Source of the DNA: Flavobacteriaceae bacterium | Lineage (GTDB): Bacteria > Bacteroidota > Bacteroidia > Flavobacteriales > Flavobacteriaceae | DNA length: 7,057 nucleotides | Reading direction: 5' to 3' | Assembly: GCA_008081175.1 (NCBI GenBank) | Contig: VMCW01000108.1 | Span: 1 to 7,057, forward strand | Shown: positions 1-6,011 of the stretch, one piece after another | How the letters are laid out: each line of letters begins with the position of its first letter | Numbering within the stretch: the first letter of the stretch is position 1 | Notes under the pieces: generated by a model | What the model saw: only the letters and a program-made list of their open reading frames with translations | The model's database searches: none | Told to the model about the DNA's origin: nothing | Made by a program: the position numbers and the translations under genes

Positions 1-1
1 T

Positions 2-274
2 GGAGAAGGAGTATCAGGTGTTTTCCCTCCTCTAAAGGCTTCTGACTATTTATTTGAAGATATTGATCGTTCGATAGCAGGAATAAAATACGGACTCAAA
101 GGACCTATCTCCGTGAATGATGAGATTTATGAGGGAGTTATGGCAAATCAAGGCTTGGACAATGAAGAAATTGCAGATGTCATGAATTACATATTAAATC
201 AATGGGGAAATCATTATGATGACCAAATTACATCGCAAAGAGTTGCCAATACGAGTGAATTAAAATTAGAATAA
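2..274 (+). CDS. c-type cytochrome domain, C-terminal fragment (5' end outside window)
   Basis: Only the last 90 codons are present; the frame is open from base 2 to a TAA at 272-274. The fragment matches the distal half of a class I cytochrome c domain: a GEGVSGVFPPL segment, which in this family follows the CxxCH haem-binding site by a few residues, then GLKGPISVN, a GVM segment whose Met is the likely axial haem ligand, and a final helix (NEEIADVMNYILNQWGN). The CxxCH itself would lie upstream of the window, so haem attachment cannot be confirmed. Such domains act in the periplasm in electron transfer. In Bacteroidota closely similar domains occur as free small cytochromes and as the C-terminal part of copper nitrite reductases and other oxidoreductases, so the full protein could be any of these. 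The Pro that often follows the axial Met is Ala here. The stop abuts the next ATG with no spacer, suggesting co-transcription. Confidence 0.8.
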   Translation, partial: GEGVSGVFPPLKASDYLFEDIDRSIAGIKYGLKGPISVNDEIYEGVMANQGLDNEEIADVMNYILNQWGNHYDDQITSQRVANTSELKLE

Positions 275-601
275 ATGAAGCCGCGCTTCCCATGGAAACA
301 AATCGATTCTAAAAAGCGCATCTACTACCTTTATGGAGGTATACTGCTAGGCTTCACAGTGTGGATGCTATTTATCGATTCTCACTCCTGGACAATACAT
401 TCAGAACTCAACCAGGAAATCGAACAATTAGAACGAGAAAAAAAAGCACTCAAAGAAGTGATTGAAAAAGACACCAAAACTATCAAACAACTTCAAAACA
501 AAGACAGTTTAGAGCGTTTTGCAAGAGAAAAGTACGGACACAAAAAAGAAAATGAAACCGTTTTTATCATAGAACTCAATGACAGTTTAAGAAAAGAGTA
601 A
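275..601 (+). CDS. septum formation initiator family protein (FtsB/DivIC-like)
   Basis: A 108-residue protein with the layout of the FtsB/DivIC family: a short basic cytoplasmic N-terminus (1-16), one membrane segment (about 17-34), a charged coiled coil (about 42-75, rich in E, K, L and Q), and the family's C-terminal signature LERFAREKYG at 79-88 followed by a beta-like VFIIEL stretch. Family members sit in the inner membrane and bridge FtsL and FtsQ/DivIB in the divisome, where they help switch on septal peptidoglycan synthesis; that role is inferred from family membership. Length is normal. The ATG directly follows the TAA of the cytochrome gene, and no Shine-Dalgarno sequence is visible, so translation may depend on readthrough of ribosomes from upstream. 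Having a cytochrome gene as upstream neighbour is not the usual context I associate with this family. The family call is strong; ftsB versus divIC naming is arbitrary here. Confidence 0.85.
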   Translation: MKPRFPWKQIDSKKRIYYLYGGILLGFTVWMLFIDSHSWTIHSELNQEIEQLEREKKALKEVIEKDTKTIKQLQNKDSLERFAREKYGHKKENETVFIIELNDSLRKE

Positions 602-699
602 TCATTGAATTTTGGCATCATAAACCCTTGATAAATCCTGTTATTATTCCTTTTCTACAGCGCGAAATAATTGTATTTTTAAGGGCATTTTAATTATAG
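602..699 (+). promoter_or_regulatory. intergenic gap, presumed promoter region of the par cluster
   Basis: This is the largest non-coding gap inside the plus-strand genes and precedes parA, the first gene of a tightly packed cluster, so a promoter is expected here. No full Bacteroidota promoter (TTG, about 19 bases, TAnnTTTG) is seen. The nearest -7-like string is TATTTTTA at 674-681, which lacks the final G and has no TTG at the right distance upstream. A GAATTTTG string at 607-614 misses the first T. No strong hairpin followed by a T run is visible for the upstream gene. The regulatory call rests on position only. Confidence 0.3.
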
Positions 700-1470
700 A
701 TGGGTAAAATAATAGCAATTGCAAATCAGAAGGGTGGTGTTGGTAAAACCACAACAGCGGTCAATCTCGCCGCTGCTCTAGGTATACTAGAAAAACAGGT
801 TCTTCTGATAGACGCAGATCCTCAGGCAAATGCAACCTCTGGACTTGGTGTCGAAGTAACTAATGTCAAAGCAGGCACTTACCAGCTCTTAGATCATAGC
901 GTAGAGACACAAGAGGCTATCCTAAAAACAAACAGTCCCAATGTTGACCTTATTCCATCACACATTGACCTAGTTGCTTCGGAAATTGAATTAGTAGATA
1001 AAAAAGAAAGGGAGTACATGCTCAAAAAAAAATTAGAGCAAATACAGAATCATTACGATTATATTTTGATTGACTGTGCTCCTTCCTTGGGATTAATTAC
1101 ATTAAATGCCTTGGTTGCTGCTCATGCAGTTATCATCCCTATACAATGTGAATATTTTGCGCTAGAAGGTCTAGGAAAATTGCTAAATACCATAAAAAGT
1201 GTTCAAAAAATTCACAACAGAACTTTAGACATTGAAGGTCTGTTACTCACCATGTATGATACACGTCTCAGACTTTCAAACCAAGTTGTAGAAGAAGTAA
1301 AAAAGCATTTTGGAAAAATGGTGTTTAAAACAATCATCCAAAGAAATATACGACTGAGTGAAGCACCCAGTTTTGGAGAGGACATTATAACCTATGATGC
1401 CTCGAGTAGAGGAGCAAAAAGTTATTTGTCCTTGGGAAATGAAATCATAAAAAGAAATAAACTGAAGTAA
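700..1470 (+). CDS. parA: chromosome-partitioning ATPase ParA (Soj type)
   Basis: A 256-residue deviant Walker-type ATPase of the ParA/Soj family. The Walker A motif KGGVGKTT lies at 11-18, with the signature lysine K11 and the nucleotide-binding K16. Walker A' is LLIDADPQ at 35-42 (D38, D40), and Walker B is ILIDCAP at 122-128 (D125). The later RNIRLSEAPS segment is typical of chromosomal ParA. There is no N-terminal helix-turn-helix, so this is the short chromosomal form, not the longer plasmid P1/F form. ParA binds DNA non-specifically as an ATP dimer and is stimulated by ParB, driving segregation of the origin region. The first ATG gives an N-terminus (MGKIIAIANQKGG) that aligns with family starts; no Shine-Dalgarno is present, as is usual in Bacteroidota. 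The stop TAA shares one base with the parB ATG (TAATG), so the pair is probably translationally coupled. Confidence 0.97.
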   Translation: MGKIIAIANQKGGVGKTTTAVNLAAALGILEKQVLLIDADPQANATSGLGVEVTNVKAGTYQLLDHSVETQEAILKTNSPNVDLIPSHIDLVASEIELVDKKEREYMLKKKLEQIQNHYDYILIDCAPSLGLITLNALVAAHAVIIPIQCEYFALEGLGKLLNTIKSVQKIHNRTLDIEGLLLTMYDTRLRLSNQVVEEVKKHFGKMVFKTIIQRNIRLSEAPSFGEDIITYDASSRGAKSYLSLGNEIIKRNKLK

Positions 1471-2360
1471 TGGCCAAATCAAATCGAAAGCAAGTTTTAG
1501 GAAGAGGGCTTTCTGCCTTACTGAATGACCCAGCGAATGGAATAAATTCTGTTTCAGATAAAAATGCAGAACAAGTCATAGGTAGCATAATTGATTTACC
1601 CATAAAGCAAATCACGACCAATCCTTTTCAACCCAGAACACACTTTAACGAAGAAGCGCTTAAAGAACTCAGTTCATCAATAAAAGAGTTGGGTGTCATT
1701 CAACCAGTAACCGTCCGAAAAACAAAGGGAAACACGTATGAATTGATTTCTGGTGAGCGTAGATTACGCGCTTCCCAGATGGCAGGAATGGAATTCATCC
1801 CTGCATACGTTCGTTTAGCAAATGACCAAGAGTCTCTTGAGATGGCTCTAGTAGAAAACATCCAAAGACAAGATTTAGATCCCATAGAAATAGGACTTTC
1901 CTACCAACGCTTGATTGAAGAAATCAATCTTACACAAGAACAATTGAGTGAGCGTGTTGGCAAAAAAAGAACTACTATTACAAACTATATGCGCCTATTG
2001 AAATTAGATCCTATCATTCAAACAGGTATTAGAGATCAATTTATTTCTATGGGACATGGGCGTGCACTGGTCAATGTAGACGATCCAGGAACCCAAATTG
2101 AACTCTACAAACAAATCGTTAAAAAAGGATTATCTGTTCGAGCAGTAGAATCACTGGTTAGAAAACTAAAACATCCCAAAGGAAAAACCTCAAATTACGA
2201 ATCTCCCTTTGTAAAACAAGCAGCTGAAGAGCTCCAAGCACTTTTTAACACCTCGGTAAGTGTCAGTGCAAATGACCAAGGGAAAGGAGTGCTTAAAATA
2301 AATTTTGAGTCTCAAGAACAACTTCAACACATTCTAAACAAAATCAAAAGTGGACGCTAG
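1470..2360 (+). CDS. parB: chromosome-partitioning protein ParB (CTP-binding, Spo0J type)
   Basis: A 296-residue ParB with the expected order of parts. The N-terminal LGRGLSALL (10-18) resembles the basic peptide that stimulates ParA ATPase. The ParB/sulfiredoxin-like domain (about 38-130) includes NPFQPR at 51-56, GERRLRAS at 95-102 and ENIQRQDLDP at 129-138; the latter two are the conserved boxes tied to CTP binding and clamp formation in this family. A helix-turn-helix follows at about 155-178 (TQEQLSERVGKKRTTITNYM), used for parS recognition, then a linker and a C-terminal dimerisation region ending in a lysine-rich helix. ParB loads at parS, spreads as a sliding clamp and works with the adjacent ParA. 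Length and motifs are normal and all key residues I can check are present. No good parS match (TGTTTCACGTGAAACA) was found within the window, so its sites must lie elsewhere. Its 3' end overlaps the next gene by 11 bases. Confidence 0.97.
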   Translation: MAKSNRKQVLGRGLSALLNDPANGINSVSDKNAEQVIGSIIDLPIKQITTNPFQPRTHFNEEALKELSSSIKELGVIQPVTVRKTKGNTYELISGERRLRASQMAGMEFIPAYVRLANDQESLEMALVENIQRQDLDPIEIGLSYQRLIEEINLTQEQLSERVGKKRTTITNYMRLLKLDPIIQTGIRDQFISMGHGRALVNVDDPGTQIELYKQIVKKGLSVRAVESLVRKLKHPKGKTSNYESPFVKQAAEELQALFNTSVSVSANDQGKGVLKINFESQEQLQHILNKIKSGR

Positions 2361-2940
2361 AAATATTGGTGTATTGCTACTTCTACTTTTGAGCGGGACC
2401 GGTTTTGCTCAAGAGTCAAATAGCACCGAACCCTTTGCAATACCCGATAGCCTGTCCATAAATTCAAAATATTCCCCAAGAATACAACGTTTGATCAACG
2501 ACCCACTTACACCTTCCAAAGCTGCATTTTACTCAGCAATCGTACCAGGATTGGGTCAGGCTTATCTTGGAAAAGCGTGGAAAGTACCAATTATTTATGC
2601 GGCCATTGGTGCATCACTTTATTATTACAATCTCAATAACAAAGAGATGAACTCCTATCGAATGGCCTATAAAAGACGTTTGAATGGCTTTTTTGATGAT
2701 GAATTTTTAGAAAAAGCCATTCCCATTACCACAGAACAACTTTTAATTGGGATGGATTTTCACAAAAACTACAGGGACATTGCCCTTGTTCTGGCTGCAG
2801 CTTCTTACATGCTCAACATACTGGAAGCCAACGTAAGCGCACATTTGTTACAATTTAACGTAAGTGAAGACCTCTCGGTAACACCAAACCTAATTTTAGA
2901 CCCAGAACTGACAGGACTTCGTCTTGCAGTGAAATTTTAA
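2350..2940 (+). CDS. DUF5683 family exported membrane protein, function unknown
   Basis: A 196-residue protein starting with GTG at 2350, inside the end of parB. An in-frame stop at 2335-2337 leaves no better upstream start, and this start gives a complete signal peptide: basic residue R4, hydrophobic core about 6-14, and probable cleavage after GTGFA at 20/21. The mature part begins with a polar stretch (21-50) followed by the DUF5683 core: DPLTPSKAAFYSAIVPGLGQ (51-70), a membrane segment at about 79-94, a polar loop with SYRMAYKRRL (102-111), a second hydrophobic segment at about 143-158, and LNILEANVSAHL (155-166). The IVPGLGQ-Y-G-K pattern resembles small membrane domains of the TM2 type. 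No catalytic residues are recognised and no function is known to me. It sits between parB and dapB with an 11-base overlap and a 6-base gap, so it is surely co-transcribed. This position is common in flavobacteria (recalled, not checked here). It would itself be a substrate of the signal peptidase encoded two genes downstream. Confidence 0.85.
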   Translation: MDARNIGVLLLLLLSGTGFAQESNSTEPFAIPDSLSINSKYSPRIQRLINDPLTPSKAAFYSAIVPGLGQAYLGKAWKVPIIYAAIGASLYYYNLNNKEMNSYRMAYKRRLNGFFDDEFLEKAIPITTEQLLIGMDFHKNYRDIALVLAAASYMLNILEANVSAHLLQFNVSEDLSVTPNLILDPELTGLRLAVKF

Positions 2941-2946
2941 GAATAA

Positions 2947-3651
2947 ATGAATATTGCACTACTCGGTTACGGTAAAATGGGTAAAAAAATCGCTTCTTAT
3001 GCAGAAAAGCGCAACCATGAACTCGTTTATATTTTAGACAAAGAACATCAAGAAGGAGTCCTTGAAAAAGCGGATGTAGCAGTTAACTTTAGTGTTCCCG
3101 AAGCAGCTGTTAATAATATCAAAATGGCTTTAGAGCTTGGGGTTCCCGTGGTTAGTGGAACAACGGGATGGCTAGATCACTACGGGGAAGTCACCTCTTT
3201 TTGCAAAGAAAAAGAAAGTGCTTTTCTCTATGCTTCAAATTTCAGTATTGGAGTCAATCTGTTTTTTAAAATCAACCAATATGTGGCGCAACTCTTACAA
3301 CCACACCTAAAGGACTATCGAGCTGACATTGAAGAAATTCACCACATCCATAAGCAGGATGCTCCCAGTGGTACTGCTATTTCACTTGCAGAGGACATAA
3401 TCAAGCATACACATTATGAGCATTGGACACAAGGTAAGTCGTCAAAAAACAGTCTTAATATCACATCAGAAAGAACTGGAGAGGTTCCAGGTACTCACTC
3501 AGTGGAATACCGTTCAGATATCGATCAAATTACATTAAAACACGAAGCCTTTAAACGAGATGGATTTGCTCTAGGAGCCGTGATAGCCGCAGAGTGGCTC
3601 GTAGGAAAAAAAGGGGTCTACAGTATGGAGGATGTTTTAAAAATTTCTTAA
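2947..3651 (+). CDS. dapB: 4-hydroxy-tetrahydrodipicolinate reductase
   Basis: DapB reduces 4-hydroxy-tetrahydrodipicolinate with NAD(P)H to tetrahydrodipicolinate in the diaminopimelate/lysine pathway, in the cytoplasm. The 234-residue protein opens with a Rossmann nucleotide loop GYGKMG (7-12); D31 at the end of strand 2 is placed to bind the cofactor ribose, which hints at NADH use (inference). SGTTGW lies at 70-75 and ASNFSIGVN at 96-104. The signature IHHIHKQDAPSGTA (131-144) carries the catalytic pair equivalent to E. coli H159 and K163 (here H132 and K136) and the substrate-binding loop DAPSGTA. The later ERTGEVPGTHSV segment is also conserved. The protein is shorter than the roughly 270-residue enterobacterial enzyme, as is usual in Bacteroidota. 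It starts 6 bases after the DUF5683 stop. The other lysine-pathway genes are not in the window, so dapB travels here with par and lepB instead of its pathway. Confidence 0.97.
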   Translation: MNIALLGYGKMGKKIASYAEKRNHELVYILDKEHQEGVLEKADVAVNFSVPEAAVNNIKMALELGVPVVSGTTGWLDHYGEVTSFCKEKESAFLYASNFSIGVNLFFKINQYVAQLLQPHLKDYRADIEEIHHIHKQDAPSGTAISLAEDIIKHTHYEHWTQGKSSKNSLNITSERTGEVPGTHSVEYRSDIDQITLKHEAFKRDGFALGAVIAAEWLVGKKGVYSMEDVLKIS

Positions 3652-3678
3652 TACTCCCTAGCTTTTGGACGATACTCT

Positions 3679-3686
3679 TATCTTTG
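3679..3686 (+). promoter_or_regulatory. possible Bacteroidota -7 promoter element before lepB
   Basis: TATCTTTG is an exact match to the Bacteroidota -7 consensus TAnnTTTG and lies in the only sizeable gap (48 bases) within the six-gene cluster, 13 bases before the lepB ATG. The -33 element is weak: the nearest TTG (3665-3667, within TTTTGG) is only 11 bases upstream, when about 17-23 is expected. A transcript starting here would have a leader of only a few bases. It could be an internal promoter for lepB and the wbqC-like gene, or a chance match in A+T-rich DNA. Confidence 0.35.
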
Positions 3687-3699
3687 AAAAAAACTACCC

Positions 3700-5403
3700 A
3701 TGACATTCTCACAGTGGTTACTCTTCTTTTTATTTGTTCAAATAGTCCATTTCATGGGGACTTGGAAATTGTATAAAGCTGCTGGATATCAATCCTGGCA
3801 GGCCGCAATTCCCATATATAACGCAATTCTTTTGATGAAAATCATCAAGCGTCCTACCTGGTGGGTTATATTGCTTTTTATACCAACCATCAATCTGATT
3901 CTTGTAGGTGTTATCTGGGTTGAAACCATGCGTAGCTTTAGAAAAAATACGACCAAAGATACCGCACTTGTGCTCCTTACTTTTGGCTTGTATCTCTTCT
4001 CAGTAAATTACAGCAAAGACCTTAAATACCAACCCGACCGAAGTCTTCGCCCTAAAACAGGCATTGGCGAAACAATCAGTTCAATTTTATTCGCTGTAGT
4101 AGCAGCAACAATAGTTCACAACTATGTAATACAGCCCTACATTATTCCAACAGGTTCATTAGAAAAATCATTACTGATAGGAGATTTTCTTTTTGTAAGT
4201 AAATTTCATTACGGCGCTAGAGTCCCTATGACGGCTGTTTCTGTCCCTATGGTACACGACACAATACCAGGAGTTAAAATTCGGTCTTACCTTAAAAAAC
4301 CTCAAATTCCCTATTTGCGATTGCCTGGACTTCAAAAAATTGAACGCAATGAGATTGTAGTCTTTAGTTGGCCCGCAGATACTGTTCGTCAGTTTTTTGT
4401 TCGTGAAAAAAGAGTGGATAAACCCATAGACAAAAAATCCAATTATGTAAAACGATGTGTAGGTATTCCTGGAGACACCTTGGAAATCAAAGAAGGGTTT
4501 GTTTATACCAATGGATTAAAAAACGAACTCCCCGAGCGAGCGGAAGTTCAATACACCCACTTTGCCTATGCGAATAAGGGTGTTTCTTCTAGAAGCTTAC
4601 TTAAAGAAGGATTTGAAGATTTCAATAGAACCTATAAAATTGAAAATATCACTGAGAATAGCTACCAGCAAATACTCCCTTATATTATTGGTAGAACAGG
4701 AAACACAGTGGAAAATTTTCGAGTGATCACTGAGGGTAAAGGACTCCCGACAGAGGTGGTACGTAAAGCAAACCTTAGGGTAAGTGAGATTTTAGAAGTT
4801 AAAAAAGAAATGACCCTGACTTTAGAGGAAGCGGACAAGCTCAGAAAAGCGAATGGAATAGATAGTGTTGTACGAAGAATCAATACCAGTAAAATTCCCA
4901 ACGAAGCCTTTTTCCCAAATAAAATACCCTATGATTGGAATGAAGACACATTTGGTCCGATTCTGATTCCAAAAAAGGGCATGACTGTAGAATTAAATCG
5001 ATCTAACCTAGCCCTCTATAAAAAAATCATAGACGAATATGAAGAAAATGAGTTGGAACTCACTCCTAATGAAATTAAGATAAACGGAACAGCTATACAG
5101 CAATATACTTTTAAAAAAGACTACTACTGGATGATGGGAGACAACAGACATAAATCCGAGGACAGTAGGTTTTGGGGGTTTGTTCCAGACGATCACATCG
5201 TAGGAAAACCAATTTTCATTTGGTTTAGCATTAAAGGTATCAATGATGGCATCAAAAATTGGAGCATCCGCTGGGACAGAGTCTTTACCACTGTAGACGG
5301 CCCAGGTGCTCGTTTTTCTTACTTCCCTTACTTTGTGGTTGTACTTCTACTTTGGCAAGGCTGGGTTATTTACAGAAGAAAAAAAAATAAAACCGCAGCA
5401 TGA
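3700..5403 (+). CDS. lepB: signal peptidase I with extra N-terminal membrane domain
   Basis: Signal (leader) peptidase I cuts signal peptides from exported proteins at the outer face of the inner membrane, using a Ser-Lys dyad. Here the Ser is S153 in IPTGSLEKSL (149-158), matching E. coli IPSGSM, and the Lys is K251 in YVKRCVGIPGD (249-259). The family box E is intact: GDNRHKSEDSRFWGFVP starting at 480. The protein is 567 residues, well above the 324 of E. coli LepB, though long forms are usual in Bacteroidota. The extra length is an N-terminal region (1-105) with about three membrane segments (roughly 3-20, 53-74, 88-103; DUF5684-like), a long insertion between the Lys box and box E (about 275-465), and a C-terminal membrane segment (about 544-558) with a basic RRKKNK tail. 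The canonical anchor is about 124-144. The first ATG is preferred because starting at M19 would lose the first membrane segment. The stop overlaps the next start (ATGA). Confidence 0.96.
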   Translation: MTFSQWLLFFLFVQIVHFMGTWKLYKAAGYQSWQAAIPIYNAILLMKIIKRPTWWVILLFIPTINLILVGVIWVETMRSFRKNTTKDTALVLLTFGLYLFSVNYSKDLKYQPDRSLRPKTGIGETISSILFAVVAATIVHNYVIQPYIIPTGSLEKSLLIGDFLFVSKFHYGARVPMTAVSVPMVHDTIPGVKIRSYLKKPQIPYLRLPGLQKIERNEIVVFSWPADTVRQFFVREKRVDKPIDKKSNYVKRCVGIPGDTLEIKEGFVYTNGLKNELPERAEVQYTHFAYANKGVSSRSLLKEGFEDFNRTYKIENITENSYQQILPYIIGRTGNTVENFRVITEGKGLPTEVVRKANLRVSEILEVKKEMTLTLEEADKLRKANGIDSVVRRINTSKIPNEAFFPNKIPYDWNEDTFGPILIPKKGMTVELNRSNLALYKKIIDEYEENELELTPNEIKINGTAIQQYTFKKDYYWMMGDNRHKSEDSRFWGFVPDDHIVGKPIFIWFSIKGINDGIKNWSIRWDRVFTTVDGPGARFSYFPYFVVVLLLWQGWVIYRRKKNKTAA

Positions 5404-6008
5404 TCCCGCTGCTATGCCCAGCTTATTTACCTAATATTAACTATTTCAATTGGTTGCTAAAACAAGAGTTGGTATGTTTTTCTGGTGAAACCTATTATCA
5501 AAAACAAACCTACCGCAACCGCACCCTATTATATGGTGCAAATGGCATACTACGTTTGACTATACCAATCAAACACCACCACAATGGTATAAAACCAAAA
5601 GATAAAGAGGTTTTGATAGCCTATGACATGAACTGGCAAAAACAGCATTGGAAATCCCTTTGCTCAGCGTATCGCTCCTCCCCTTATTTTGAGTTTTATG
5701 AAACAGATCTTTATCCATTTTTTAAAGAAAAAAAACCTTCCCTTTTCGAATACAACCTCCAACTAATCGAAAAATTGATGGAGCTTATGGACATCCCACT
5801 AAACTTTAAGCGGACCGAAACGCTCACAGAAGAACATCAACCAATGGAAGTATTGCTATTAGCAAAAGAAACAACCCCATACAACCCAGAACCCTACACA
5901 CAAGTATTCAGTGATAAATTTGGTTTTTTACCCAATTTGAGCATCTTGGACGCCTTGTTCAATCTTGGACCAAATTGTGCTAATTATATTTTAAATACAA
6001 AGAGCTGA
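5400..6008 (+). CDS. WbqC family protein
   Basis: A 202-residue soluble-looking protein of the WbqC family. Visible family features are the opening CPAYLPNINYF (6-16), YQKQTYRNR (33-41), an IPIKHHHNG stretch (55-63), WQKQHWKSLCSAYRSSPYFEF (starting at 79), and a C-terminal YTQVFSDKFGFLPNLSILDA segment (starting at 166), ending in a hydrophobic helix. There is no signal peptide or membrane segment. The family takes its name from a gene in an O-antigen cluster and is presumed to act in glycan or nucleotide-sugar-linked synthesis, but no reaction is established to my knowledge, so none is assigned. The start ATG overlaps the lepB TGA by four bases (ATGA), which points to translational coupling and near-certain co-transcription. 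There are no other glycan genes in the window. Its stop lies 3 bases from the stop of the convergent minus-strand gene. Confidence 0.88.
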   Translation: MIPLLCPAYLPNINYFNWLLKQELVCFSGETYYQKQTYRNRTLLYGANGILRLTIPIKHHHNGIKPKDKEVLIAYDMNWQKQHWKSLCSAYRSSPYFEFYETDLYPFFKEKKPSLFEYNLQLIEKLMELMDIPLNFKRTETLTEEHQPMEVLLLAKETTPYNPEPYTQVFSDKFGFLPNLSILDALFNLGPNCANYILNTKS

Positions 6009-6011
6009 TAA

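Noticed and set aside
674..681. TATTTTTA upstream of parA as a -7 promoter element.
   Set aside because: The conserved final G is missing and no TTG lies 17-23 bases upstream; kept only as a comment on the gap, not as a defined promoter.
3594..3776. Small plus-strand open frame bridging dapB and lepB.
   Set aside because: It overlaps the end of dapB and the start of lepB in another frame and shows no family features; both real genes explain the region.
4680..4901. Minus-strand open frame within the lepB insertion.
   Set aside because: Shadow of lepB; the lepB frame is continuous here and the antisense product has no recognisable domain.
5477..5492. parS-like string inside the wbqC-like gene (TTTTTCTGGTGAAACC).
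   Set aside because: It matches 12 of 16 bases of TGTTTCACGTGAAACA, but both central left-arm bases are wrong and another chance string at 4395-4410 reaches 11 of 16, so this level of match is background in A+T-rich DNA.
5711..5719. DnaA-box-like TTATCCATT.
   Set aside because: A single 7-of-9 match in coding sequence with no cluster and no A+T-rich unwinding region; it does not support a replication origin despite the nearby parAB.
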